Source: Prevotella sp. Rep29 (GTDB lineage Bacteria > Bacteroidota > Bacteroidia > Bacteroidales > Bacteroidaceae). Taken from it: 64,000 bases of DNA. Shown here in pieces: positions 1 to 8,199 of the stretch. The notes beneath the pieces were generated by a model. It was not told where the DNA came from and ran no database searches. It saw only the letters and a program-made list of their open reading frames with translations. The DNA lies in assembly GCF_019551475.1 (NCBI RefSeq), contig NZ_CP047159.1:1550001-1614000 (forward strand). The letters run 5' to 3'. Position numbers and translations under genes: made by a program. The stretch's first letter is position 1; each line of letters begins with the position of its first letter.

Positions 1-6
1 AGAACT

Positions 7-882
7 ATGGAAAAGAAATATTTCGCATCATCCGAACTGATTATCAACGAAGACGGAAGTTGCTTCCACCTTCACCTGCGTCCAGAACAATTGGCAGACC
101 GCGTCATTCTTGTCGGTGACCCTGCCCGTGTAGATGCGATTGCAGAATTTTTCGACACGAAAGAGTGTGAAGTATCAAACCGCGAGTTCCACACCGTCAC
201 CGGAACGTATAAGGGCAAGCGCATCACCGCACAGTCGCACGGTATCGGTTGCGACAATATCGACATCGTGATGAACGAGCTCGACACGCTCGCCAACATC
301 GATTACGAGACACGCACCGAGAAATCGGAACACCGCACGCTCACCTGTGTGCGCATCGGCACCTGCGGCGGACTCCAGCCGTTCACGCCGACAGGCTGTT
401 TCGTGGCAAGCGTGAAGAGCATCGGCACCGACGGACTTCTCAACTTCTACGCAGGAAGAGACCAGGTCTGCGATTTGGAATTGGAAAAAGCATTCATGAA
501 ACACATGGATTGGAACGCCAAAAAAGGAGCGCCCTACGTAGCCGTTGCCGACCGAGATCTCCTCAATCAGATAGCCGGCGACGACATGGTACGTGGCTAC
601 ACCGTCGCATGTGGCGGCTTCTATGGTCCACAAGGACGACAGCTGCGCGCCGAGATTTCCGACCCGCAGCAGAACGAGAAGCTTGAGAGCTTTGTTTACG
701 ACGACATGCACATCTGCAACTTCGAGATGGAGTCGTCGGCAGTTGCCGGTCTCGCCTCCCTGCTCGGACACCGCGCCATGACCTGCTGCATGGTCATCGC
801 CAACCGCTATGCGAAGGAGATGAACACCGAATACAAAAACTCCATCGAGACACTCATCGAGAAAGTGCTCGAACGAATCTAA
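7..882 (+). CDS. udp: nucleoside phosphorylase, probably uridine phosphorylase
   Basis: Cytoplasmic pyrimidine-salvage enzyme of the NP-I family, expected to split uridine with phosphate into uracil and ribose-1-phosphate. Seen: a phosphate-loop segment VILVGDPAR at residues 33-41, the glycine signature GTCGG at 118-122 and FEMESSA at 239-245, the stretch that contacts the ribose in this family. The 291 aa length is somewhat longer than E. coli Udp, as usual for Bacteroidetes versions. The gene is complete; its stop is 7 bp before the next ATG, so the two are probably cotranscribed. Purine specificity cannot be excluded from sequence alone. Confidence 0.85.
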   Translation: MEKKYFASSELIINEDGSCFHLHLRPEQLADRVILVGDPARVDAIAEFFDTKECEVSNREFHTVTGTYKGKRITAQSHGIGCDNIDIVMNELDTLANIDYETRTEKSEHRTLTCVRIGTCGGLQPFTPTGCFVASVKSIGTDGLLNFYAGRDQVCDLELEKAFMKHMDWNAKKGAPYVAVADRDLLNQIAGDDMVRGYTVACGGFYGPQGRQLRAEISDPQQNEKLESFVYDDMHICNFEMESSAVAGLASLLGHRAMTCCMVIANRYAKEMNTEYKNSIETLIEKVLERI

Positions 883-889
883 GGAGGTC

Positions 890-1258
890 ATGGCTGGCAT
901 ATACACCCTACTGCTGCTCGTACTGAGCAACATCTTCATGACGCTGGCATGGTACGGACACCTGAAACTGCAACAGACCGGCACATCCAGTAACTGGCCG
1001 CTGATTGGCGTCATCGCCTTCTCATGGCTCATCGCCTTCTTCGAATACTGCTGTCAGGTGCCTGCCAACCGCATCGGCTTTGAAGGCAACGGAGGACCCT
1101 TCTCGCTCGTACAGCTGAAGGTTATACAGGAGTGCGTCTCGCTCCTCGTCTTCGCCATCATCGCCAACATGATGTTCCAGAACCAAAGCCTCCACTGGAA
1201 CCACGCAGCCGCTTTCCTCTGCATCATCGCCGCCGTCTATTTTGTGTTTATGGAGTAA
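890..1258 (+). CDS. DMT-like small membrane protein, DUF486 family
   Basis: A 122-aa integral membrane protein with about four hydrophobic helices, matching the DUF486 family, a short relative of drug/metabolite transporters; substrate unknown. Characteristic segments are SNIFMTLAWYGHLK near the start and a long hydrophobic C-terminus. A purine-rich GGAGGT at 883-888 lies only one base from the ATG, closer than an effective ribosome binding site normally is. It follows udp by 7 bp. The stop codon is followed at once by a 7-bp tandem repeat array. Confidence 0.8.
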   Translation: MAGIYTLLLLVLSNIFMTLAWYGHLKLQQTGTSSNWPLIGVIAFSWLIAFFEYCCQVPANRIGFEGNGGPFSLVQLKVIQECVSLLVFAIIANMMFQNQSLHWNHAAAFLCIIAAVYFVFME

Positions 1259-1259
1259 G

Positions 1260-1315
1260 TTTGAGGTTTGAGGTTTGAGGTTTGAGATTTGAGGTTTGAG
1301 ATTTGAGGTTTAGAG
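1260..1315 (+). repeat. left heptamer array, TTTGAGG orientation
   Basis: Seven tandem 7-bp units, five TTTGAGG and two TTTGAGA, then a degenerate eighth (TTTAGAG). The array starts 2 bp after the DUF486 stop and ends 2 bp before the four-helix-bundle ATG. It is the reverse complement of the array at 1676-1738, so the gene between them has heptamer arrays as inverted ends. In this orientation translation hits TGA. Confidence 0.95.
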
Positions 1316-1317
1316 CG

Positions 1318-1671
1318 ATGAAAACTATTGAAAATAATGTATATGAAATAACGAGTGAGTTTGCAATTCGTATTGTCAAACTATATAAATATTTAACTGA
1401 AGAGAAACATGAATATATCATGTCAAAACAGTTATTTCGCTCAGGAACAAGTATTGGAGCAAATTCTTTTGAAGGTAAAAACGCACAAAGTAGGGCTGAT
1501 TTCAACAGCAAAATGAATATTGCGCTTAAAGAGGCAACTGAATCAGGGTTTTGGATAGATTTACTACACAAAACCGAATATTTGGATGAGACACAATACA
1601 AATCTCTCTACAACGATTGGAATAAAATCATGGGTGTACTAACAAAAATAGTAAAGGCTACAAAAAAATGA
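1318..1671 (+). CDS. four helix bundle protein, 23S rRNA intervening-sequence family
   Basis: A 117-aa, mostly helical protein of the IVS-encoded four-helix-bundle family, related to Avd accessory proteins. Seen: an SKQLFRSGTSIGANSFEG block around residues 40-57 and a FNSKMNIALKEATESGFW block around 65-82, the hallmarks of the family. Known: such genes occur inside 23S rRNA intervening sequences and as scattered copies in Bacteroidetes; their biochemical role is unsettled. The ATG at 1318 is preferred over an upstream TTG inside the repeat array. Its TGA overlaps the mnmE ATG (ATGA at 1668-1671), implying translational coupling. Its AT-rich codons contrast with udp and mnmE. Confidence 0.85.
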   Translation: MKTIENNVYEITSEFAIRIVKLYKYLTEEKHEYIMSKQLFRSGTSIGANSFEGKNAQSRADFNSKMNIALKEATESGFWIDLLHKTEYLDETQYKSLYNDWNKIMGVLTKIVKATKK

Positions 1672-3104
1672 ACGACCTCAAACCTCAAACCTCAAACCTC
1701 AAACCTCAAACCTCAAACCTCAAACCTCAAACCTCAAACCTTGAGGATACCATCTGCGCATTAGCCACACCTCCTGGCGGAGCTCTCGACATCATCCGTG
1801 TGTCGGGCAGCCAAAGTCTTGCCATTGTCTCACGCATATTCAGCAAAGACCTCACACAAGAAAAGGGCTACACCCTGCACTATGGGAACATCATTGCTGA
1901 TGATGGCACCACGATTGACGAAGTGATGGTCAGCATCTTCCGCGCACCCCGTAGCTATACGGGCGAAGACTGCGTCGAAATCTCCTGTCACGGCTCGAGC
2001 TATATAATAAATAATGTGTTGGAACTGCTCATCCTGCACGGCTGCCGGATGGCTAACCCGGGCGAGTTCACACAACGGGCTTTCCTCAACGGCAAGATGG
2101 ACCTCTCGCAAGCCGAAGCCGTTGCCGACCTCATCGCCTCCACCAACCGGGCAACACACCAGACAGCCATGTCGCAACTGCGAGGAAACTTCTCCAGCGA
2201 ACTGGCAAAACTGCGCGACCAACTCCTGAAACTCACCTCCCTGCTCGAACTCGAACTCGACTTCTCCGACCACGAAGACCTCGAGTTTGCCGACAGAACC
2301 GAACTGAAAAATATAGCTGAAAAAATTGACCGTCGCATCACTCATCTTGCCCATAGCTTTGAAAAAGGACAAGCCATCAAGCAAGGCATCCCCGTAGCCA
2401 TCGTCGGCAAGACAAACGTAGGCAAATCAACACTCCTGAACCGACTGTTGAAAGACGACCGCGCCATCGTTTCCGATATTCACGGCACCACCCGCGACAC
2501 CATCGAAGACACCATTGACCTGCAAGGCATCACCTTCCGATTCATCGACACCGCCGGCATTCGCCAGACCGCCGACACCATCGAGCAGATTGGCATCAAC
2601 CGCACCTACGCAGCCATCAGCAAAGCCCGTATCGTCATCTGGATAATCGACCAGGAACCAACGGAAGAAGATGTTAAAGAAATACAAGAACTCTGCAATG
2701 ATAAGTCTTTGATTATCATCCATAACAAGATAGATAAACAAACTTCTATTGACCCTCTTTCCTCCACCCTTTTCCAAGTCCGCCATTATGCATTCCTGCG
2801 GATTTCCGCCAAGCACAATCTCCACATCGACGAACTGGAAAAAGCCATTTACGAAGCAGCCGACCTCCCCACCCTTTCCGATACGGACGTCATCGTCACC
2901 TCTGCCCGCCATTACGACGCTCTCCTCCGTGCCCATGAAAGCATCCAGCGCATCCTCACCGGCATGCAGATGCAACTAAGCGGAGACCTCATAGCCGAAG
3001 ACCTCCGCCAAACCCTCGACATCCTCGCCGAAATCACCGGCGGACAAATCACACCACAAGAAACCCTCAACAACATCTTCAAACATTTTTGCGTGGGCAA
3101 GTGA
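1668..3104 (+). CDS. mnmE: tRNA uridine-5-carboxymethylaminomethyl(34) synthesis GTPase MnmE
   Basis: GTPase that works with MnmG to modify the wobble uridine of certain tRNAs. Seen: N-terminal folate-binding domain beginning DTICALATPPGG, an inserted G domain with G1 GKTNVGKST near residue 246, DTAG and HNKID motifs, and the conserved C-terminus FCVGK carrying the catalytic cysteine. The protein is 478 aa instead of about 455 because the only available start lies upstream of the heptamer array, adding 24 residues (MND plus three LKPQTSN). The last codons (TGC GTG GGC AAG TGA) coincide with the proposed attachment core, so the 3' end may be supplied by the island. Confidence 0.92.
   Translation: MNDLKPQTSNLKPQTSNLKPQTSNLEDTICALATPPGGALDIIRVSGSQSLAIVSRIFSKDLTQEKGYTLHYGNIIADDGTTIDEVMVSIFRAPRSYTGEDCVEISCHGSSYIINNVLELLILHGCRMANPGEFTQRAFLNGKMDLSQAEAVADLIASTNRATHQTAMSQLRGNFSSELAKLRDQLLKLTSLLELELDFSDHEDLEFADRTELKNIAEKIDRRITHLAHSFEKGQAIKQGIPVAIVGKTNVGKSTLLNRLLKDDRAIVSDIHGTTRDTIEDTIDLQGITFRFIDTAGIRQTADTIEQIGINRTYAAISKARIVIWIIDQEPTEEDVKEIQELCNDKSLIIIHNKIDKQTSIDPLSSTLFQVRHYAFLRISAKHNLHIDELEKAIYEAADLPTLSDTDVIVTSARHYDALLRAHESIQRILTGMQMQLSGDLIAEDLRQTLDILAEITGGQITPQETLNNIFKHFCVGK
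1676..1738 (+). repeat. right heptamer array, CCTCAAA orientation, translated in mnmE
   Basis: Nine perfect CCTCAAA units (63 bp), followed by CCTTGAGG. The array lies inside the mnmE reading frame and encodes three copies of LKPQTSN at MnmE residues 4-24. The unit has no stop in any frame. Because 7 is not a multiple of 3, gain or loss of one or two units shifts the mnmE frame. Confidence 0.95.
3089..3097 (+). other. attL core of the mnmE-integrated island
   Basis: TTGCGTGGG inside the last codons of mnmE, repeated at 24586-24594. The integrase gene lies about 2 kb inside. Known: islands such as SGI1 of Gammaproteobacteria also use the 3' end of mnmE (trmE/thdF). The exact crossover is inferred. 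Confidence 0.65.
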
Positions 3105-3146
3105 CCCCTTATAAACAACTCTGAACAACTTGGAGCAATTTGAACT

Positions 3147-3173
3147 AAGTCCCTCTAAATGAGGGACTTTTTG
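3147..3173 (+). terminator. intrinsic terminator after mnmE
   Basis: Perfect stem AAGTCCCTC / GAGGGACTT with a 5-base loop, followed by a T-run. It lies 43 bp after the mnmE stop, within the island's left end if attL is correctly placed. The rest of 3105-3420 has no gene. Confidence 0.8.
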
Positions 3174-3300
3174 TATTTTAACACTTCAAGTTGCATATTT
3201 GTTAGTTACAGTTTTTCCAGTTATTTTTGCACCATATTTCTACCGCGAGTGTAAAATAGAAAGTCGATTTCACACCAAGATGACATCATAGGTACAAGCG

Positions 3301-3381
3301 TGAGACGCTGTGAGAAAATGCCAAAATGCAATCGAAGGTACAACGTGAGACACCATGAGACGTGGTGAGACACTATGAGAC
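3301..3381 (+). promoter_or_regulatory. TGAGAC direct repeats at 10-bp period
   Basis: TGAGAC begins at 3346, 3356, 3366 and 3376, exactly one helical turn apart; a pair (TGAGAC, TGAGAA) lies at 3301 and 3311. Both groups are preceded by GGTACAA(G)CG. The block sits between attL and the multi-HTH gene. It probably binds a recombination directionality factor, the integrase arm domain or the HTH protein itself (inference). Confidence 0.6.
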
Positions 3382-3420
3382 ACTTTAGCAGGAGAAAATT
3401 CACTAACGAGTGCAACAATT

Positions 3421-5067
3421 ATGGAGATTCAGAAACGCTGCAAGTATTGTGGAAGATCCTTTATTGCGCATAAGATGACCACTATCTATTGCTCACCTTC
3501 GTGCAATAATAAGGATTACAAGAGAGCAATCCGAGAAAAGCAGATTGCCGAATTCATGGAGGAAGAAAAGAAGAAGACACCCAAGGTAGATATTCTTGGG
3601 GGCAAGGAATTCCTCACCCCTACTGAAGGTGCATCACTGCTTGGACTGAGTCGTGCTACTTTCTATCGCTATATGAGCAATGGAACCATCAAGGCTGTCC
3701 AGCTTCGTGGTAAGACTATCATCAGGCGAAAGGATATAGAGCGATTGTTCGACAATCCCCCTACCTACCAGTCCCATTCCGAGAAGAAGCAGGAGAAGCG
3801 TGAATACTATACCTTCAGGCAAATCATGGAGAAATTCAAATGCTCCAAGAAGGCGGTCATGACCAGAGTTGAGAAATACAATATACCCAAAGTATATCAA
3901 GGCCGCAACTGTTTCTTTGATCGTGCTCTTGTTGATGTTCATTTTGCTCAACTTATTGCGGAGATAGACCTTCGTGACTATTATACAATTCCGCAGTTGG
4001 AGGAGAAGTACAAGATGAGCCACGCAGCAGTATTATCATTTGTGACCAGAAACAAGATTCCACGTATCACCCAAGGAAGAACTGTCTATTATTCCAGGGC
4101 GCATATCGATACGATAAAAGGTGAACGTGAATCCATCGACCCGAACTACTATACCTACTCGGAGATTATGGAGAAGTATCACTTCACAAAAGACCAAGTT
4201 GCCTACTATATCCATAACTACGAGATAGACAATCATAAGCAGGGACGATTTACGGTCATCAACAGAAAGGAGTTTGATCGTATCATCAAGGAGCGCATGG
4301 AAACAAATGCCCTGGAAAAAGAGAAAGAGCGGAGAGCAAAACTGCCGAAACTCAATGAAATTCCTGATGGCTATATTTCCGTTGCACAGATAGCAGAGAA
4401 ATATGGAGTCACAACCAAACATGTCCAGGCTAAGACTCGTGAGGCAAAAACACCAAAACTTATTATCAAGCATTTGAACTACTATAACGAGGCTGCCATT
4501 GAACAGCTGTTCAACAGAGACCCGGAGAAGTTTGAGGTTCCCGAAGACTATATCACAGCACAGGAGATTGCCAAACGTTTCAAGGTCACAGTCCATCATG
4601 TGCATGGACGAACCAGAGAGGCTAACATTCCAAAGATAACTGTGAAGCACGTCAACTTCTACGAGCTGAAAGCCGTCGAAGCCCTGTTTGCAAAGAACGA
4701 AGCCTGTGAGGAGCTGCAAAAGGATGAAAATGCAGAATGGATATCTGGTACTGATGTGGAAGAGATGCTTGGCATTACGACGTGTGCAAGAAGGTCGTTC
4801 GTTTCACGTCATAAGATTCCATCCAAGAAAGAACACGGTATTGCCTATTATCTCAGGTCTGCTATTGAAGACGTAAACAACACATTGGCAAAATACGGCG
4901 AGCATTACTATACCGTAGAGCAAATCTGTGAGAAGTTCAACATGGACAGGGATAAGGTTTACGGGATGCTGAGATATAGCAATGTAAGAAAAGTCCATGA
5001 AGGAAGATTCGTTTTGTTCCTCAAAGAGGATATCATAAAAACGATCCATGAGCGACAGTTCACATAA
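3421..5067 (+). CDS. protein with zinc-finger-like N-terminus and eight excisionase-type HTH repeats
   Basis: A 548-aa DNA-binding protein made almost entirely of tandem MerR/excisionase-like winged HTH units. Cysteines C7, C10, C24 and C28 form a probable zinc knuckle. Eight units start near residues 65, 129, 187, 243, 319, 377, 440 and 498, each with the pattern YYT..QI.EK(F/Y).(V/M)...V...(N/I)IPK..., a short strand pair, then a final helix. Units 5 and 6 are the most alike. It lies 111 bp upstream of the integrase in the same direction, suggesting a role in excision or control of integration. Typical Xis proteins have one unit; eight in one chain is unusual. Function is inferred from fold and position only. 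Confidence 0.75.
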   Translation: MEIQKRCKYCGRSFIAHKMTTIYCSPSCNNKDYKRAIREKQIAEFMEEEKKKTPKVDILGGKEFLTPTEGASLLGLSRATFYRYMSNGTIKAVQLRGKTIIRRKDIERLFDNPPTYQSHSEKKQEKREYYTFRQIMEKFKCSKKAVMTRVEKYNIPKVYQGRNCFFDRALVDVHFAQLIAEIDLRDYYTIPQLEEKYKMSHAAVLSFVTRNKIPRITQGRTVYYSRAHIDTIKGERESIDPNYYTYSEIMEKYHFTKDQVAYYIHNYEIDNHKQGRFTVINRKEFDRIIKERMETNALEKEKERRAKLPKLNEIPDGYISVAQIAEKYGVTTKHVQAKTREAKTPKLIIKHLNYYNEAAIEQLFNRDPEKFEVPEDYITAQEIAKRFKVTVHHVHGRTREANIPKITVKHVNFYELKAVEALFAKNEACEELQKDENAEWISGTDVEEMLGITTCARRSFVSRHKIPSKKEHGIAYYLRSAIEDVNNTLAKYGEHYYTVEQICEKFNMDRDKVYGMLRYSNVRKVHEGRFVLFLKEDIIKTIHERQFT

Positions 5068-5178
5068 GATTACCAATTACTCAGACTTATTCAGCCCTTA
5101 TCCTAAATTATAGAAGAATGAAGGCTGTCAGTATCAAATAAGTAAAGACATTTGCAACCAAATTAAATAATAAAGACT

Positions 5179-6315
5179 ATGCAGTATTGTAAGACAGTAA
5201 CACTTCGGACACGCCCCATTAAAAATGGAATGTTGTCGTACTACTTGGATTACTATCCAGGCTACAGGGACATCGTTACGATGAAGACAACTCGCCATGA
5301 ATCATTGGGTATCTACATTTATGCAGACCCCCAGAACAAACGAGAAAAGGATTTCAACGACAGGATGACAGAAAAAGCTGAAGCCATCCGATGTCGGAGA
5401 TACGAAAGCGTTGTCAACGAAAGATACGACTTCTTTGACAAAGCAAGGATGCAGGGTGATTTCCTTGACTACTTCAACAGAGTTTTACAAGGGAAAGACC
5501 CCAAGTGGAAGTTCGTCTATGAACATTTCAAGTATTTTGTCGGTGGCAAATGCAGATGTGAAGAAGTTGACATCGACCTATGCAACAACTTCCGTAAGTA
5601 TCTGCTTACAGCCAAGAACCTCAGAACAGGCAAGCCTATGTTCATCAACTCTGTTGCTGGATATTGGTCAACCTTCCGTGGATTCATCAATATCGCATAC
5701 AGAGATAAGATGATTCGCACCAACCCGAACGACTTCCTCGAAAAGATTCCAACAGTCCCTGTTAATAAGGAAAGCCTGACACTGGCAGAGCTACAAAAGC
5801 TCTACAAAACTCCTTGCGAAATAGATGTCCTTAAAAGAGCCTCTATTTTTGCTTGTCTAACAGGAATGCGTCGAAGTGATATTATAAACCTAAGCTGGGG
5901 AAATATCAAATCTTATTCAGATGGTGGTAAATATGTGGAATTTTACGCTCAAAAGACGAAGGCGCGAAATATCATTCCTATTAGCGAGGAAGCATACAAA
6001 CTAATTTCTCAGAACAGGAAAAGTATCAACGGCAAGGTATTTGAGGGGTTCGAGATTATCATGGCACAAAAGCCCTTAAAAGCCTGGCTAAGAAAAGCAG
6101 GTATCAAGAAACGCATAACATTCCACTCTTTCCGACACACATTCGCATCATTGCAAGTAGAACTTGGAACAGATCTCTATACGGTCATGCAGCTGTTGGC
6201 TCATAAGAGCGTGACAACAACACAGATATATGCTTGTCATGCAGACCCGAAAAGGCGAGAAACGGCAACAAGAATCTCATCTAAGGTACTTGGCAAAGAG
6301 AAGAAAGCCAAATAA
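5179..6315 (+). CDS. int: tyrosine recombinase / site-specific integrase
   Basis: A 378-aa phage-type integrase with N-terminal arm-binding and SAM-like core-binding domains and a C-terminal catalytic domain. Catalytic residues visible: Arg in TGMRRSDI, HxxR in FHSFRHTFA, His in LLAHKS and the nucleophile Tyr in TTTQIYA. It is the integrase nearest mnmE and the likely enzyme for insertion into its 3' end. The 111-bp upstream gap has no clear terminator, so it may be cotranscribed with the multi-HTH gene. Confidence 0.92.
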   Translation: MQYCKTVTLRTRPIKNGMLSYYLDYYPGYRDIVTMKTTRHESLGIYIYADPQNKREKDFNDRMTEKAEAIRCRRYESVVNERYDFFDKARMQGDFLDYFNRVLQGKDPKWKFVYEHFKYFVGGKCRCEEVDIDLCNNFRKYLLTAKNLRTGKPMFINSVAGYWSTFRGFINIAYRDKMIRTNPNDFLEKIPTVPVNKESLTLAELQKLYKTPCEIDVLKRASIFACLTGMRRSDIINLSWGNIKSYSDGGKYVEFYAQKTKARNIIPISEEAYKLISQNRKSINGKVFEGFEIIMAQKPLKAWLRKAGIKKRITFHSFRHTFASLQVELGTDLYTVMQLLAHKSVTTTQIYACHADPKRRETATRISSKVLGKEKKAK

Positions 6316-6431
6316 TGCTCTATATTTTGAGCAAACAAACATTTTTCACAATATATCTCGCCACCATAAATGAGGAAAGACAAGGAATAATATTAAAAAT
6401 GCCCAAAATATCGTAGTATAAAGAGATTATC

Positions 6432-6463
6432 TTTCAGTAATTCAAAAATTCTCCTTAACTTTG
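6432..6463 (+). promoter_or_regulatory. Bacteroidetes-type promoter
   Basis: -7 box TAACTTTG at 6456-6463, with TTTC at 6432-6435 as a near-consensus -33 box, 20 bp apart. It lies 33 bp before the next ATG. Confidence 0.65.
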
Positions 6464-6495
6464 CAGTCCGAAAACTCAATTAAATCAGAGTAAGT

Positions 6496-7284
6496 ATGAC
6501 TAACAAAATTAAGGAGAATATTATAATATTTTGGGGAGGATTGGCAATCTGTCTATATATTGCAAACTCCTTTGAATGGATTGATATAAACCAGTGGCTC
6601 CAACAAGCCATAAATTATAAATACACCTTTGAAGAGGTCACAAGAAAGGCCTTTCCTATATTATTAAGCATTTTAGTCCTGATTGGAATCGCTAAAATCA
6701 TCATCGTTAGCTTTCAATTAGGACAACTATCCATACCATCTGCACGATGCAGCGGAAGGCGGGAGGTAAAGCTGCTTCCGTCATTATCCCTAGATGAGCA
6801 GCCTTTCTCAGAGCCACATGAAGATAACTTTACCTCTTTGAGGACACCAACGACCACTGAAAGGATTCAGCACATACGCGACAGACATCTGCAAGAGCAG
6901 ATAGCCTTACGTCAACAAATTATGAATAGCATTCACGATTATCTTTTCCGTATTCTACCACCCTATATGAAGGACAAGGATATTGAAACCTTATACGAGA
7001 ACGTTGATTTATGGCAGTATTCCCAAGACACTCCCCTATCACCAACCCTGACAAACGGAAAGCTTTCCACTCTGGACCTAAGGCATCTTGCATGGAATGT
7101 TGGAGAGCGACTGAAATGGGCAGGTGAAAAACGAGCACTTTTCATCAAGCAATCTTTCCCAAACGAGTTTAGAGACTCTGACATCTCTTCCATTCGCAGA
7201 AACCTCCGACAGCAAGGAGATTGTATCATTAAGATTGATGTTCCAGATAAACACGATTATCAGTTCCACCTATTTGAGGTATAA
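6496..7284 (+). CDS. hypothetical two-helix membrane protein of the island
   Basis: A 262-aa protein of unrecognised function. Two hydrophobic segments lie near residues 8-24 and 52-74, followed by a polar cytoplasmic or periplasmic region of about 185 aa with a heptad-like stretch around residues 120-145 (ERIQHIRDRHLQEQIALRQQ). It has its own promoter and sits between the integrase and a second HTH gene, a place where Bacteroides mobile elements often carry poorly known regulatory or mobilisation accessory genes. No relaxase motif is visible. Confidence 0.55.
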   Translation: MTNKIKENIIIFWGGLAICLYIANSFEWIDINQWLQQAINYKYTFEEVTRKAFPILLSILVLIGIAKIIIVSFQLGQLSIPSARCSGRREVKLLPSLSLDEQPFSEPHEDNFTSLRTPTTTERIQHIRDRHLQEQIALRQQIMNSIHDYLFRILPPYMKDKDIETLYENVDLWQYSQDTPLSPTLTNGKLSTLDLRHLAWNVGERLKWAGEKRALFIKQSFPNEFRDSDISSIRRNLRQQGDCIIKIDVPDKHDYQFHLFEV

Positions 7285-7385
7285 TCTCGCTTTTTATGAC
7301 TTATTCCAAACTTAACTCGGAATGACGAAATACAGCGTTGAATCAGTCTGTTCCTTTGCACTCAAATTACAAATTGTTTGAGATC

Positions 7386-7790
7386 ATGCAAGAAACATTG
7401 ACATTCAATGACCTCCCAGAGGTCGTTTCCCAGGTTCTTTCCAAAGTGGAGAGACTGGAAAGAGTACTTGACATCATCAAAGATGAAGTGTGCAAGAAGT
7501 CTTCACCATCAACAGACCACACGCCCATGACCATTGACGAGGCATGTGACTTCCTGAAGATGAAGAAATCCACCATGTATTACCATATCGAGCGCAACAA
7601 TATTCCAGCCACCAAACGAGGAAAGAACTACATTCTTTTCAAAGACGAGCTTGTTGGCTGGCTGGAGTCTGGCCGTAAATCTCCCGTCGCATTAACGCCG
7701 GAAGAAATGAATGCTCAAAAGCTGTCATCCATCAAGCGCAAACCGCAGCAGAACACGGAGAAGATGGCACGTATGATCTCGCTGTACTGA
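7386..7790 (+). CDS. excisionase-family helix-turn-helix protein
   Basis: A 134-aa protein with a short helical N-terminus followed by one HTH_17/excisionase domain (MTIDEACDFLKMKKSTMYYHIERNNIPATKRGKNY region, about residues 48-82) and a basic tail. The ATG at 7386 is preferred to a TTG 48 bp upstream. Such proteins in Bacteroides elements act as excision factors or regulators of mobilisation. It is the second HTH_17-type gene of the island. Confidence 0.75.
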   Translation: MQETLTFNDLPEVVSQVLSKVERLERVLDIIKDEVCKKSSPSTDHTPMTIDEACDFLKMKKSTMYYHIERNNIPATKRGKNYILFKDELVGWLESGRKSPVALTPEEMNAQKLSSIKRKPQQNTEKMARMISLY

Positions 7791-7898
7791 TAGCCAATCA
7801 GAGTGCTGCGAAGTCCTAAGTGTGAGTCTATCACAGAGGACAGAATAGAGTCGAATTTGTCCAAAACGAAAAATATTCCGCCAAAAGCGGTGATTTTC

Positions 7899-7991
7899 TC
7901 AGATTTTTGTTGTACCTTTGCCATGTCATTGATGATTTTTGCTTGTCTTGATTTGCAGCACTAAGGTAAGTGAAAAATCTGACATGGCAAA
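7899..7991 (+). promoter_or_regulatory. overlapping inverted repeats upstream of tet(Q)
   Basis: Two mutually overlapping inverted repeats: TCAGATTTTT (7899-7908) with AAAAATCTGA (7974-7983), and TTTGCCATGTCA (7917-7928) with TGACATGGCAAA (7980-7991). The second arm can pair with either partner. A further hairpin, CCTGGGCAAC-TTTTT-GTTGCTCAGG, follows at 7994-8018. A promoter-like TACCTTTG lies at 7913-7920. The rest of 7791-8199 has no gene; the motif AGTGCTGCG recurs at 7801 and 8043, and inverted near 7951-7961. Confidence 0.55.
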
Positions 7992-8082
7992 ATCCTGGGC
8001 AACTTTTTGTTGCTCAGGAACTTATAAAAATAGTTAAACTAAAGTGCTGCGGAATTAAGGAAAGTTAAAAAATCCTCCCACT

Positions 8083-8113
8083 TTTGTTAGATATATTTTT
8101 TTGTGTAATTTTG
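8083..8113 (+). promoter_or_regulatory. tet(Q) promoter and leader
   Basis: TTTG at 8083-8086 and TAATTTTG at 8106-8113, 19 bp apart, match the Bacteroidetes consensus. The roughly 80-nt leader ends with GAGGAGGT at 8184-8191, a rare strong Shine-Dalgarno box 8 bp before GTG 8200. In CTnDOT the tetQ operon is controlled by translational attenuation in the leader; a similar mechanism is plausible here. Confidence 0.7.
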
Positions 8114-8199
8114 TAATCGTTATGCGGCAGTAATAATATACATATTAATACGAGTTAGTAATCCTGTAGTTCTCACATGCTACGAGGAGGTATTAAAAG

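Noticed and set aside
175..1032. 285-codon frame antisense to udp
   Set aside because: A shadow of a GC-rich gene whose plus strand has clear nucleoside phosphorylase motifs.
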